NCBI GenBank assembly: GCA_016873735.1
Contig: VGWD01000018.1
Coordinates: 1 to 48,171 of the forward strand
Direction of reading: 5' to 3'
Source of the DNA: Ignavibacteria bacterium
GTDB taxonomy: Bacteria; Bacteroidota; Ignavibacteria; Kapaibacteriales; UBA961
DNA: 48,171 nucleotides
Under the pieces are notes generated by a model that saw only the letters and a program-made list of their open reading frames with translations, was not told the origin of the DNA and did not search any database. This document shows positions 1 to 9,645 of the stretch, piece after piece (within the stretch, counting starts at the first letter, position 1; each line of letters opens with the position of its first letter). Position numbers and translations under genes: made by a program.

Positions 1-2004
1 ATCTTCCCGAATCACATGAGCATAACCACGAAGTGAATCACCCTTCAATTGCTTCCAGGTACGACCATAATCAGTGGAGCGAAGAAGATAGGTTTGATGA
101 TCACCTCTTGTGTGATTGTCAAGAGTAACATATACTGTTCCTTTATCAAAATGCCCTGATTCAACACAAGATACCCATGTGTTTTTTTGAATAGTTGATG
201 GCAAATTGAGTGAGGTATTCGTCCATTGCTTACCGCCATTTGTAGTCACTTGAATCTTGCCATCATCGGTTCCAACCCAGATGATTTGTTGATCCAAGGG
301 AGATTCGCTTATGGAATAAATTGTGCAATGATTTTCAGCGCTTGTCACATCTCGCGTCACACCGCCGGAATTGACCGGATTATATTTAGTGGAATCATTT
401 GTTGTGAGATCCGGAGACAATCGCACCCAAGTATCTCCATGATCATATGATCTATGCAAATATTGCGAACCGATATAGAGTGTTTTTGGATTCAGGATGG
501 ATTGCACCATCGGGGTATTCCAATTGAATCGCAATTTTTTTTCTCCTTCTTCTTCAAATGGGGCAATTGGTTTTGTCTCTCCCGAATTCAGATGTCTACG
601 AACAGCAGAACCGCCTTGTGATTCGAAATACATGATCTCTTTATTCACACGATCACGCAAAACAGCAAATCCATCACCCCAGCCGGTTGGAGACCAGTCG
701 CGGTTTTGAATTCCACCACCACCGGGAATTCTACTTGGTGTCATCCATGAACCATTGTCTTGTAATCCGCCGAATACATTATATGGTTCTTCCATATCAT
801 AAGAAACGCGATAAAATTGAGCAAGCGGAAGATTTCTAAACATGGACCATGTTACACCGCGATCATAAGAGCGATAGACACCACCATCGGTTCCAAGCAA
901 AAGATGCTGCGTATTTTCAGGATCTATCCATAATGCATGATGATCTGGATGAGTGCCACCTCCATAATTGAAGCCATTGAATGTTTTGCCTCCGTCATTG
1001 GACATCCCCAATTGAAAAGAAGGACGGTATACTCGTTCTGGATCGTTTGGATCAACAACAAGTTGAGCAAAATAAAATGGTCTTGCCGTAACACTCACTG
1101 CATTTGACGTTTTTGTCCAGGTTTCACCTCGGTCATCAGAGCGATACAATCCACTCTCTTTGGACTCCATCATGGCATAAATCGTGCTTGGTTTCGATGG
1201 CGCAATCGTAAGAATGATTCTCCCCAAATCTCCTTCCGGCATGGACTTTGTCATCTTGTTCCATGTTTTTCCGGCATCTGTGCTTTTATACAAACCCGAA
1301 CCGGAACCACCGGATGAAAAACTCCATGCTTTTCTGCGAAACTCCCACATTGATGCATAACAAATGGAAGGATTTTCAGGATCGATGTCAACATCGGCAC
1401 ATCCTGTTTGTTCATTCACATATAAAACTTTGGTAAATGTTTTTCCGCCATCTTCGGTGCGATATAAACCTCGATCTTCACTATCGCCCCATAGCGCTCC
1501 CAAACCTGCAACCAATGCGATGTCGGGATTACTTGGATTGAGAACCACTTTTGCTATGCGTTCCACTTTTTCAAGACCGAGGAATGTCCATGTTTCGCCA
1601 CCATCAGTGGTTTTATATAAACCTCCACCGATTGAAACACTATTGCGGACATTTGATTCACCCGTGCCTACCCACAAGACTGAATCGTGATGATTTGGGT
1701 CGAGTGCAATGGATCCAATCGAATGTTGATTGACTTTCGTGAAAATTTGCTTGAATGAATTTCCATTGTCTTTTGATTTCCATAGGCCACCGGCTGCCGA
1801 ACCTACATAGATGACAAGTCTTTTCTCACTTGGTGATCCCGGTACCGGAACTCGCAGTGCTTGCACTGTTGTGACTCGTCCGCTGCTTGTTGCAGGGCCG
1901 ATTTCACGAGCGCGCATTGAACCAAATGTGAATGAAGAATATTGAGCCTGCATGATGCATGAGCTCAAAAGAAAAAGACCGATAATTGACAGTCTGATAT
2001 TCAT
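1..2004 (-). CDS. VPS10/sortilin-like Asp-box beta-propeller protein (partial, C-terminus off window)
   Basis: Reading the minus strand from the ATG at 2004 gives 668 codons without a stop to the window edge, so the gene is cut and the C-terminus is missing. An N-terminal signal sequence (residues 1-20, ending MQAQ, with a possible lipobox LSSC) implies export. The body is a ladder of Asp-box hairpins of the S/T-x-D-x-G-x-T-W type: LYKTTDGGETW, LYRTEDGGKTF, LYKSTDAGKTW, LYRSDDRGETW, VYRSYDRGVTW, LHRSYDHGDTW and LLRSTDYGRTW. These repeats are typical of the large VPS10/sortilin-like 'glycosyl hydrolase' family, usually about 1000 residues, folded as multi-bladed propellers. GGAG lies 6 bases upstream of the ATG. 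The LolA-like gene ends 14 bases upstream on the same strand, suggesting one transcript. The enzymatic label common for this family is not supported by any catalytic motif I can see; a binding or scaffold role is equally likely. Confidence 0.9.
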   Translation of the reverse strand, partial: MNIRLSIIGLFLLSSCIMQAQYSSFTFGSMRAREIGPATSSGRVTTVQALRVPVPGSPSEKRLVIYVGSAAGGLWKSKDNGNSFKQIFTKVNQHSIGSIALDPNHHDSVLWVGTGESNVRNSVSIGGGLYKTTDGGETWTFLGLEKVERIAKVVLNPSNPDIALVAGLGALWGDSEDRGLYRTEDGGKTFTKVLYVNEQTGCADVDIDPENPSICYASMWEFRRKAWSFSSGGSGSGLYKSTDAGKTWNKMTKSMPEGDLGRIILTIAPSKPSTIYAMMESKESGLYRSDDRGETWTKTSNAVSVTARPFYFAQLVVDPNDPERVYRPSFQLGMSNDGGKTFNGFNYGGGTHPDHHALWIDPENTQHLLLGTDGGVYRSYDRGVTWSMFRNLPLAQFYRVSYDMEEPYNVFGGLQDNGSWMTPSRIPGGGGIQNRDWSPTGWGDGFAVLRDRVNKEIMYFESQGGSAVRRHLNSGETKPIAPFEEEGEKKLRFNWNTPMVQSILNPKTLYIGSQYLHRSYDHGDTWVRLSPDLTTNDSTKYNPVNSGGVTRDVTSAENHCTIYSISESPLDQQIIWVGTDDGKIQVTTNGGKQWTNTSLNLPSTIQKNTWVSCVESGHFDKGTVYVTLDNHTRGDHQTYLLRSTDYGRTWKQLKGDSLRGYAHVIRED

Positions 2005-2018
2005 GTGAGTCTCCGTGA

Positions 2019-2750
2019 TTATTGTTTAGCAGGCATTGAAAAGAGGGCATCCGATACAGATGCATTGAATTGATATTCTTTGATATATGTGGAACTCATT
2101 GTTTCGCCATTCATTTTTTGTTCAAAAACATATGGAAGAGTTCTGCCATCTATCACTTGATATTCTCCAAGAAACATATCGCTTTCATCCAGAACGCCTG
2201 AATTCATTGAACGAGTTGTCCATTTGATGATGAGATAAGAATCCACATCCAAATAATAGATGATTTCTGTCCCATCTGCGTATCTTGATTTCACTTTATA
2301 CACTTCCGATCCTTCGATTTCATCCTTTCCTTCATATGTAAGGGAAGATCCATCATTTCCGGAAGACATAAGATCATTCCATAATAACTTGATTGTTCTT
2401 CCTGCATCTCTTGCATCGTCGGCATTCATTGGCTGAGGATCCATGGAGCCGGTCCACGGTTGAATGCTCCATCCTTGTTTGCCATCATAAGCCATTGTAT
2501 ATGTCAATCCGGCTTGTATAACAAGATCCATGCGGGAACTTTTTGGTGCTTTCAAGGTGAATGTCATTGGTCTTTTCTGACCACCACCACCGCCTTGTGT
2601 CTGTGCTTTGATAATGACTGCTTGTTGTTGTGGATACTTGTCCAGTCCTCCAATTGCAGCATGATATCCTTTCAGAATGGATTCAAGCGTCTGTGCTTGC
2701 ATGATGCCCGGCAATACGAGCAGCAGCAATAGGAATAAGAATCTGTTCAT
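2019..2750 (-). CDS. LolA-like outer membrane lipoprotein-sorting family protein
   Basis: A 243-residue exported protein with a clear signal peptide (residues 1-19, a leucine-rich core ending MQAQ). The mature part looks like the LolA/LolB-type half-barrel family of Bacteroidota: an early LKGYHAAIGG helix, a basic MTFTLKAPKSSRMDL strand, the GKQGWSIQP segment, and a late strand-rich part ending in a predicted exposed hairpin. Such proteins bind lipid or lipoprotein acyl chains in the periplasm. The family is inferred from overall pattern, not from a diagnostic motif. AAGG lies 8 bases upstream of the ATG. It precedes the VPS10-like gene by 14 bases and is probably co-transcribed with it. Confidence 0.75.
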   Translation of the reverse strand: MNRFLFLLLLLVLPGIMQAQTLESILKGYHAAIGGLDKYPQQQAVIIKAQTQGGGGGQKRPMTFTLKAPKSSRMDLVIQAGLTYTMAYDGKQGWSIQPWTGSMDPQPMNADDARDAGRTIKLLWNDLMSSGNDGSSLTYEGKDEIEGSEVYKVKSRYADGTEIIYYLDVDSYLIIKWTTRSMNSGVLDESDMFLGEYQVIDGRTLPYVFEQKMNGETMSSTYIKEYQFNASVSDALFSMPAKQ

Positions 2751-2843
2751 GGTTTAACCTTAGGTTGATATTATGAAGTTCTATATTACGTGAAATGTGT
2801 AGTTTGGTTTCAGACATGTATCAATAATCTCAATGAATCACTT

Positions 2844-3317
2844 ATGAATGATGCTCATATTCACTTGCTTGTCAATCACCTTCCGATTATCCTTCCAATC
2901 ATTGCGATCATTGCAAGAATAGTCGCTTTTTTCATGGATTCAGATGCATTGAAGCGCTTTGCCATGATCATCCTCATATTGAGCGGAATATGTGCTTTCG
3001 CATCCATGCAATCAGGTGAAAGAGCCGAAGAAATGATTGAATCAACAGTATTCTTTAGTGAAACACATATTGAAGCACATGAAGAAGCGGCTGAAACTTT
3101 TGCCATCTTTTCTTATGTGATTGCAGTGATGGCCATCGTGAGTCTATGGGCTGATTTCAAGAAAAAATCTTTTGCTGTGATATTGACTGAAATCACGCTC
3201 GGATTATGTATCGTGTCATTCTATTTTGCACAAAAGACAGGTACAACCGGTGGCGAAATCAGACATGAAGAAATTCGCAAGGGTTTTGTTGCTCCGGAAA
3301 GCAATCATCATGAATGA
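2844..3317 (+). CDS. small integral membrane protein (DUF2231-like)
   Basis: I chose the ATG at 2844 (157 residues) because the protein then starts with MNDAHIHLLVNHLPI, typical of a family of four-helix membrane proteins in Bacteroidota; the longer reading frame to 2790 adds an unlikely polar leader. Four hydrophobic segments are visible: about residues 10-30, 38-56, 85-105 and 112-132. A histidine-rich start (H5, H7, H12) and a conserved loop ESxxxxSETHIEAHEEAAETF between helices 2 and 3 might bind a metal or haem, which is inference. The last 10 bases overlap the end of the convergent AlkD-like gene. Function unknown. Confidence 0.75.
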   Translation: MNDAHIHLLVNHLPIILPIIAIIARIVAFFMDSDALKRFAMIILILSGICAFASMQSGERAEEMIESTVFFSETHIEAHEEAAETFAIFSYVIAVMAIVSLWADFKKKSFAVILTEITLGLCIVSFYFAQKTGTTGGEIRHEEIRKGFVAPESNHHE

Positions 3318-3988
3318 TATGTTCTTTCAATGACCTTCAATGCCTCTTTCTTGGTGAGCGGGCTGAGTGGTGATGAAAGAACAAATTGTTTAACATCTTT
3401 GGGATTGACATATGAATATTCTCTCAAAGCCCATCCCATTCCCTTTCGAATGAAGAATTCTTTTTCCTTTGCCAATCGAAGACAAAGTGAAAAGAGAAGT
3501 TCCTTGTCTGTATAGGATTTATATCGTTTCTGAAAGAGCAGGCATAGTCTCTGCAACCAAAAATTGCCTGAGTGCATCCACTCTTCAATAAATGAGTTTC
3601 TTTTGTCGGGGTATTTCTCAAAATAGATACCGATCAATGGGGCAATGGCATCAATCGTATCCCACCATGAGTGATGCAAAGCCAATTCAAGCAATGTGTC
3701 GATTGCCTTCAAATCCCAGTGTTTATGAGCTTTTTGAGCAATGTCAATCGCTGCATACATTGCCTCTCTCTTTCCTTTCTTCATCAAATCCTTCACAATG
3801 ATTTGCCAATCCGAAAGGATGGTTTTAGGGAATTGAGCAAGAATATTGTTACAGAGTTGTTTGCGATCCGGCGAAGAGATGCCATAAAATGCATCGATGT
3901 TTTTCATGTAAGCGCGCATTGGCAATGCCCGATTGGAATCCGCATGTTCATCAAATGCGGAAAGCAGAGCTTGCGAACAAGCATGCAT
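3308..3988 (-). CDS. DNA alkylation repair protein, AlkD-type HEAT-repeat glycosylase
   Basis: A 226-residue all-helical protein of the AlkD family, which excises positively charged N3/N7-alkylated purines from DNA without flipping the base. The known active-site residues are present: the motif SWWDTID gives W109 and D113, R147 lies in FWLQRLCLL, and W186 lies in RKGMGWALREY. The C-terminal LSPLTKKEALKVI segment is also typical, so the protein is full length. The ATG at 3988 shares its A with the TGA stop of scpA (TGATG), so translation is probably coupled to scpA; a TTG one codon earlier is a weaker start. The 3' end overlaps the convergent membrane-protein gene. Confidence 0.92.
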   Translation of the reverse strand: MHACSQALLSAFDEHADSNRALPMRAYMKNIDAFYGISSPDRKQLCNNILAQFPKTILSDWQIIVKDLMKKGKREAMYAAIDIAQKAHKHWDLKAIDTLLELALHHSWWDTIDAIAPLIGIYFEKYPDKRNSFIEEWMHSGNFWLQRLCLLFQKRYKSYTDKELLFSLCLRLAKEKEFFIRKGMGWALREYSYVNPKDVKQFVLSSPLSPLTKKEALKVIERTYHS

Positions 3989-4758
3989 CAAGCGATTCCG
4001 GGCGAAGGTGAATCATCAATATCAGGAACTTCTATGAATTCACCTACCACGATATCATCTTCTCCACTCGCATTATCCTGAGAAATACTGATGATTTTTT
4101 GTTTAACCATTTCGAGCAGCGCAAGGAATGTGACAACAATCATTTGTCTGCTTTGCTCACGCACCAAATGGAAAAAGCTTAATTGTTTATGTTCCTTCAT
4201 CAGATTGATAATCTCATCAACACGATGTTCGACGGTTAATTGTCTTCGTTCAATATCATAATGTTTTTGAGCATCGAGATTTCTATCCAGTGCCTTTTTC
4301 AATGCACGCATCAAGTCGAACAGGGTGGTATTCTTCAATGCATCATTGCTTCCAAGATGAAGACTTTCGGCATCAAAAAATGTACGGTAATAATGATACC
4401 TTTCTCTTTCGGCTCTATCAGATAGATTCCCCGCCGCTTCTTTGAATTGCTTATAAATGAGAAGTCGATTCAATAATTCAGCTCTTGGGTCTATCTCTTC
4501 CACTTCACCATCGGCATTTACTTTTTCTCTTGGAAGCAGCATAAGAGCTTTGATTTGCATCAATGATGCAGCCATGACCATGAATTCACCGGCAAGTTCA
4601 AGGTCGAACATTTCCATGAGACGCACATAATCCAAAAAATCTCCGGTGATTTTTGCGATCGGTATATCATATATGTTCAGTTCATCTCTTCGGATGAAAT
4701 ACAACAATAAATCGAGTGGACCCTCAAAATTTGGTAATTGTATGGTATAAGTGGACAT
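3988..4758 (-). CDS. scpA: segregation and condensation protein A (kleisin)
   Basis: A 256-residue ScpA kleisin, the subunit that bridges the SMC heads and ScpB in the bacterial condensin complex for chromosome segregation. The N-terminus (QLPNFEGPLDLLLYFI, then the LNIYDIPIAKIT segment) and the helix FMVMAASLMQIKALMLLP are hallmarks of the family. The C-terminal part carries a helical winged-helix-like segment ending near LLEMVKQKIISISQ. An acidic tail follows. scpB and smc are not in the window. The gene starts 124 bases from the divergent DUF4412 gene and overlaps the AlkD-like gene by one base. Confidence 0.95.
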   Translation of the reverse strand: MSTYTIQLPNFEGPLDLLLYFIRRDELNIYDIPIAKITGDFLDYVRLMEMFDLELAGEFMVMAASLMQIKALMLLPREKVNADGEVEEIDPRAELLNRLLIYKQFKEAAGNLSDRAERERYHYYRTFFDAESLHLGSNDALKNTTLFDLMRALKKALDRNLDAQKHYDIERRQLTVEHRVDEIINLMKEHKQLSFFHLVREQSRQMIVVTFLALLEMVKQKIISISQDNASGEDDIVVGEFIEVPDIDDSPSPGIA

Positions 4759-4783
4759 ATTGCTTACATAGATTGAATGATTG

Positions 4784-4791
4784 CAAACTTA
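4784..4791 (-). promoter_or_regulatory. possible -7 box for scpA
   Basis: TAAGTTTG on the minus strand matches the Bacteroidota -7 consensus TAnnTTTG and lies 25 bases upstream of the scpA ATG. I see no TTTG at the expected 19-20 base distance, so this is weak. Confidence 0.3.
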
Positions 4792-4816
4792 TGCAGTTTT
4801 ACGGAAATTATAGGTC

Positions 4817-4848
4817 TTTGGGAATGCTTGGCAACCTCAGTATGTTTG
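4817..4848 (+). promoter_or_regulatory. Bacteroidota-type promoter of the DUF4412 gene
   Basis: TTTG at 4817-4820, a 20-base spacer, then TATGTTTG at 4841-4848. This fits the Bacteroidota sigma factor consensus (TTTG, about 19 bases, TAnnTTTG). It places the transcript start around 4855 and supports translation from the ATG at 4883 rather than the upstream one at 4850. Confidence 0.6.
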
Positions 4849-4882
4849 CATGTATGTATTTGTACACAATTCTGGAAAGAAC

Positions 4883-5551
4883 ATGAAATCTCTCTTGAGC
4901 ATCATCTTTCTGATATCCCTTATGACATATCCCTCTGTCAGCGGTAGGGCTCAGGAAGCATTCAAAGGCAGCGTGACTTATGAATTATCCACCGATGATG
5001 CGGATATGCCCTTGAAAATATCCACAAATGGAAGCAAATTCAAGGCAAGTATTACCATGGCCATGGGCACAATGGACGTCATCATGGACAATCAGGCAAA
5101 AGATCAAACCATGATCATGCATTCACAAAAAATGTATATGCAATTGACTGCAAAGCGCTTGGAACGGTTGAAATCCATGATGGGATCCATGGGAAAAGGC
5201 TTTGAAGCACCATTGATCACCGAACCGGTCAGGACAGGTGAAACCAAGAAAATTTTGAATTATGTCTGTGAAAAGTTGATTGACAAAAGCGATGGAAATA
5301 CCACCGAAATTTGGGTAACAGACAAAGTAGGATATCTTGCCTTTTCAGGCTCACCTCTGCTACCTATGCCTTCTCTATTGAATTCCGATGCGGCAACATT
5401 TTTTCCTTTGGAAATTCAAAGCAAAGACAAAGATGGCGAAACAGTCATGAAACTCACTGCAAAAGAAGTCTCATTGACAGCTCCCGGTGAGGCGGATTTT
5501 TCAGTCCCGGCTGATTATGCCCCCTTTTCCTTCCCCGGTGGCGGAAATTAA
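4883..5551 (+). CDS. DUF4412-type exported protein
   Basis: A 222-residue protein with a signal peptide (MKSLLSIIFLISLMTYPSVS, then GRAQ before EAFKG). The mature domain begins FKGSVTYEL and contains the strand pair around MDVIMDNQAKDQTMIMHSQKMYM, typical of DUF4412 proteins, which are periplasmic or surface beta-sandwich/half-barrel proteins of unknown function common in Bacteroidota. The protein is methionine-rich in the first half (SMMGSMGKGF), which may reflect an exposed hydrophobic ligand surface. GGAAAG lies just upstream of the ATG at 4883. A Bacteroidota-type promoter precedes it and a strong hairpin terminator follows, so it is probably monocistronic. Confidence 0.85.
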   Translation: MKSLLSIIFLISLMTYPSVSGRAQEAFKGSVTYELSTDDADMPLKISTNGSKFKASITMAMGTMDVIMDNQAKDQTMIMHSQKMYMQLTAKRLERLKSMMGSMGKGFEAPLITEPVRTGETKKILNYVCEKLIDKSDGNTTEIWVTDKVGYLAFSGSPLLPMPSLLNSDAATFFPLEIQSKDKDGETVMKLTAKEVSLTAPGEADFSVPADYAPFSFPGGGN

Positions 5552-5568
5552 ACATCGATGTTTTCATT

Positions 5569-5599
5569 AAAAACCGAGTTCTCAACTCGGTTTTTTTTT
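5569..5599 (+). terminator. intrinsic terminator after the DUF4412 gene
   Basis: A perfect 10-base stem AAACCGAGTT / AACTCGGTTT (5571-5580 and 5584-5593) with a 3-base loop, followed by an uninterrupted T-run to 5599. It begins about 18 bases after the stop codon. Confidence 0.9.
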
Positions 5600-5721
5600 G
5601 CTTAAGATTCCATGTTTTCATCAATGTGATGTCTTATCCACATTCGGTAAGAAGCATTGGTCAATCAAGCGCAATCCACTAAATTGTGATATTCTTATTG
5701 GGTTCATCCTGGACAATATCC

Positions 5722-8700
5722 ATGCGCAACATTTCCACTCTTTTCAACCCTGTTTTTTTAAAACTCTTCCTTGCCATTGCATGTGCTGTTTGCATAAGCG
5801 ATATCCAAGCTCAGGATGTGGTGATCAGTGAATATAAAAACATAGTTGCTGTTCCAACAGGTGAGTATACCGAACTATTGGTCATTAAGGATAATACTGA
5901 TTTAGTGGGATTTACTCTGCGAGACAATAGTGCCGGCGGCACATGGCAAGGGGGCATTACATTCAAAAATATTCCTCTGTTCAAAAATCTTCGTGCCGGT
6001 ACGGTAATGCTAATCTTTCACAGAGGCATAAATGGAAATCCTGATGTGAATACAAATGATGGGTCGATTATCCTTTCAGCCGAAGAGACAGCCTACTTTG
6101 ATAAAGTGGTATTTGCAACATCCGATTGGTCGGCAAATGCTTTGAATATTGCTCAAAGTGGCGACATGATGCAATTGACTGACCCGAGCGGAAACAATCA
6201 CCATACTTTGGGACATGGCCCTGCTTCCTATAGACTGAACTACTTTGATGGAATCAATGGTCCAAAATTATTCCATGAAATTTCTTCCATTTCATTCAAT
6301 GTGTTTGTGTACCCGGCAAAGGCAATTGAAGACTATAATATGCCTAATCCAGGGAATGCAAAAACTTTGCATTCTGCAATTGAAACACCCACTTTGCCGA
6401 ATTATAGCTTATTACCCCAAGCTTCCGAGAACAGTCAATATTGGCGTCAGATTAGAGCTCCACTATGGAATGCACCTTCCTTGACAGGAACGATATCACA
6501 GGCGGGTGTGAATCTCTCATGGAATCAATTGGTGGATCCTTATCCTGCCGATCAATTTCAGGGATATCTCATCATGAGAGGGGCAAAAACTCCTAGTGCT
6601 TTACCTCAAGACGGGCGTAATTATGTACGAGGTGACATGATTGGAGTTTGGGAGGTTGTTGCTTCAATCAATGGAACCACGAATACCACATATCTCGACA
6701 TCAATCCTCTCCCATGTGGTGATACCATTAATTACAGAATATATGGCTTCCGTTACGGCGCTCCTAATATAACTGTTGATAGCATTGCTTGTGCTCAATT
6801 GCCATATCTCGCAAAAGGGAGATCATACAATGAAACATTATTTGCAACTTTTTCAGCCACAAGGCCATTGCCTCCGGCTCCAACAATCACTTCGCTTGGA
6901 ACTACTGCTATCTGCGAAGGAACTGATGTCACGTTGAAAGTCACCTCTTCTTATCCGAATGGAACAGGATATCAGTGGTTCAAGGATGGTGCTCCGATAA
7001 ATGGTGCAATAGCAAATGAATTCAAAGCGAATGCCAGTGGCTCATATCGCGTTCGGATCAATGGATCGAATGGTTGCTCGATTGAATCTAACTCGCTTGC
7101 AGTTTCTACACTCCCCAAGCCGCTCGCAGTCATCAGTCAAGGAAAAGAAGTACGTATATGCACAGGCGATACCATATTGCTTCAGGCAGGTCCTTCAGGT
7201 TCTACATTTACTTGGTTGTTAAATGGCGTTCTAACACCCATAACATCTGCAACATATCCGGCCACAATTGCTGGAAATTATCAGGTTATCGCAAAAAATG
7301 GCAATGGTTGCATAGACTCATCTGATATCACAACGGTTGTTTTGAAAACAGTGACAATCGCTTTTCCGGATCCTAAGATAGATTTCGGTAATCTTGATGG
7401 ATGTAAATCCTCCAAGTCTGCTTCAAACCTTGTGCGAAATACAGGAAAGGACACAGCCATCATTACAAAGATTGATGCTCCAAATGGTTTTCAATATGTA
7501 TCACCCTCATTGCCAATCATTCTTGCTCCTGGAAAATCGGCAACGCTCACATTTGCTTTCACTCCCTTACAACCGGGAGAAAGCAAAGGGGATGCATTGC
7601 TTCAAACATCATCATGCAATGCATTCACAACAATCAATTTACGTGGTTTCAAAGAGCAAGCAAGTGTTTCGCAATCGCTTTCCAACATAAATTATGGGAT
7701 TTCTTTGGGATGCAATGTGCAAACCAAGGATACAATCATCATCATTGAGAACAAAGGAAATGCAGACTTGACAATCACCAAAGGGCTGATTAAATCTCCA
7801 TTCCAGATCATATCACCATCAACTTTTCCTTTGACCATAAAACCCGGTACCAATGCTGCGATTTCTCTTCGATATACACCGGCCACAATAGAAAACATTT
7901 ATACGGAAACAATGCTGCTTCCATATACTTCCGGTACATGCATCGACACATTACGATTTTCACTCATTGGTGAAGTACGAGTTCCTGCATTTGATATTCC
8001 TACAACTGAATTGAATGTTTCTCCTTTGCTGGGATGCACAATTTCAAAAGACTCCCTCTTCCCGATCACCAATACAGGCAAAATGGATCTTACCATCAAT
8101 GCACAACCATCTGCAGGTCTGACAATTCTCACTCCATTACCGATCACTATCAAAGCGGGTGAAACGATCATGGTAAGCGTTCGCATCGAACCTCCAACAG
8201 ATGGTCAGTATAAAGGATTTATCTCATTCATTTCAAATGAATGTGCGCTAAAGAAAGATTATGTGATCAGAACGAGCAAAGAATCAGCTTCTTATACATT
8301 ATCGAAACCCACGCATCAATTCAAAAAGCTGATTCGCTGTGATGCACAAACAATGTTGAAAGATAGCATCATGATCACGGCAAAGGCGCTTGGCATTTTG
8401 GGTGAAGCAACAATCTCCGATATGCAAATCGATGGACCATTCACCACAAGCATTGTCAAAGGAGACGTATTGACCGGTGGTAGCAAAGATTTCTTGATCA
8501 CGTTCGCTCCCAATCAAGAAGGAACATTTACCGGAAAACTTACTGTCACATTCGAACCATGTGCAATCACCAAAACCATAGATCTTTCAGGGTCGCTGTC
8601 TTCGACAACTTTTGAGTTGAATCAAACGGCAATTGCATTCCCTGTAACTGATAGTGGAATTGTTGAACAAAGAACGATCACATTGACGAATACAGGTAAA

Positions 8701-9624
8701 GAGGCAATCACTATCTCTTCCATACTTGGCTTTTCTTCTCCATTCACCTATGTCTCCACAAAGCAACCTTTAGAAGTCATTGCTCCGGGTGAAACAGCTA
8801 CAATCACAGTTTCATATGCCCCGAATTCAAATAGCAAGGATTCAATCTTGGTTGCTTTACTTATTGACGGAGGAGAATGTTCTCAACAAATCAATATACC
8901 TATCACCGGAATCGGCAATCAACCAAAACCAAAGGATGTGAATGGATCATTCGATATCATCGGAGAAAGTAGAATTGCAGCTCCGGGTGAAACAGTGAAT
9001 TTTCCCTTCAACATTGCATCCACCACGATCAAAGACATGAATATTGAATCTCTGTCGATGAACATTGCTTATAATCATACATTGCTTCTTCCCAAAACAA
9101 TGCGTATAAAGCAGCAAGGAATCACCGGAACAATGTCTGAAAGCACACCCGGCATTCTTACAATCACCACAACCTCAAAAGATACAAATGCACGAATTCT
9201 TTCGGGCGACTTTCTTGACATTGAATGCATGGCATTGCTTGGCGATGCAATGAATACGCCATTAACCATGAGTAATCTTGCATTCACGAAGCGCACAACA
9301 GGTACTTGCTCTTTGACAGTGAATACACCAACATTCACATTGACTGATATTTGCGATTTACCCAATCGACTGATAAAAGTGAGAGGACAAATTGCATTAG
9401 CCAAGAAGCAACATGTACTGAGTATCGACATCGTCAGCCAGGACAGAACCACTCTTGATCTTTATGGTATGGATGGATCTCTATTCGGTCATTTGGTGGA
9501 TGGCGTCATATCATCAGGAAATCATGAAATAGCCTTACCTCAAGATCTTCCTTCGGGTATGTATCTTGCTGTGTTGCGTTCAGGAAGGCATATTCGTACA
9601 TTGTCATTCGGTCATGTGCAATAA
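5722..9624 (+). CDS. large T9SS-exported protein with Ig-like and ASH/choice-of-anchor-D repeats
   Basis: A 1300-residue secreted protein. I chose the ATG at 5722 because it gives a clean signal peptide ending DIQAQ. Order of parts: a lamin-tail-like N-domain (about 33-180); a fibronectin-like region (about 255-375); two Ig/PKD-like domains (about 387-457 and 467-540, with the YQWFKDG and FTWLLNG motifs); five ASH-like repeats (about 553-1065) with the NTGK/NKGNADLTI and PGxxATxxxxFxP patterns; a cohesin-like domain (about 1075-1197); and a T9SS type A sorting tail (about 1222-1300: LDLYGMDGSLFG, then LPSGMYLAVLRSG). It is probably anchored to or released from the cell surface by T9SS. It begins the long plus-strand run and ends 21 bases before a glycosyltransferase gene. 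Ligand unknown. Confidence 0.88.
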   Translation: MRNISTLFNPVFLKLFLAIACAVCISDIQAQDVVISEYKNIVAVPTGEYTELLVIKDNTDLVGFTLRDNSAGGTWQGGITFKNIPLFKNLRAGTVMLIFHRGINGNPDVNTNDGSIILSAEETAYFDKVVFATSDWSANALNIAQSGDMMQLTDPSGNNHHTLGHGPASYRLNYFDGINGPKLFHEISSISFNVFVYPAKAIEDYNMPNPGNAKTLHSAIETPTLPNYSLLPQASENSQYWRQIRAPLWNAPSLTGTISQAGVNLSWNQLVDPYPADQFQGYLIMRGAKTPSALPQDGRNYVRGDMIGVWEVVASINGTTNTTYLDINPLPCGDTINYRIYGFRYGAPNITVDSIACAQLPYLAKGRSYNETLFATFSATRPLPPAPTITSLGTTAICEGTDVTLKVTSSYPNGTGYQWFKDGAPINGAIANEFKANASGSYRVRINGSNGCSIESNSLAVSTLPKPLAVISQGKEVRICTGDTILLQAGPSGSTFTWLLNGVLTPITSATYPATIAGNYQVIAKNGNGCIDSSDITTVVLKTVTIAFPDPKIDFGNLDGCKSSKSASNLVRNTGKDTAIITKIDAPNGFQYVSPSLPIILAPGKSATLTFAFTPLQPGESKGDALLQTSSCNAFTTINLRGFKEQASVSQSLSNINYGISLGCNVQTKDTIIIIENKGNADLTITKGLIKSPFQIISPSTFPLTIKPGTNAAISLRYTPATIENIYTETMLLPYTSGTCIDTLRFSLIGEVRVPAFDIPTTELNVSPLLGCTISKDSLFPITNTGKMDLTINAQPSAGLTILTPLPITIKAGETIMVSVRIEPPTDGQYKGFISFISNECALKKDYVIRTSKESASYTLSKPTHQFKKLIRCDAQTMLKDSIMITAKALGILGEATISDMQIDGPFTTSIVKGDVLTGGSKDFLITFAPNQEGTFTGKLTVTFEPCAITKTIDLSGSLSSTTFELNQTAIAFPVTDSGIVEQRTITLTNTGKEAITISSILGFSSPFTYVSTKQPLEVIAPGETATITVSYAPNSNSKDSILVALLIDGGECSQQINIPITGIGNQPKPKDVNGSFDIIGESRIAAPGETVNFPFNIASTTIKDMNIESLSMNIAYNHTLLLPKTMRIKQQGITGTMSESTPGILTITTTSKDTNARILSGDFLDIECMALLGDAMNTPLTMSNLAFTKRTTGTCSLTVNTPTFTLTDICDLPNRLIKVRGQIALAKKQHVLSIDIVSQDRTTLDLYGMDGSLFGHLVDGVISSGNHEIALPQDLPSGMYLAVLRSGRHIRTLSFGHVQ

Positions 9625-9645
9625 GGATGAATATTCAGATTTGTC

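Noticed and set aside
226-1733. Several plus-strand reading frames of 60-108 codons in the first 1.7 kb
   Set aside because: They are antisense to the continuous VPS10-like frame, which has clear Asp-box repeats, and have no recognisable domain or start signal.
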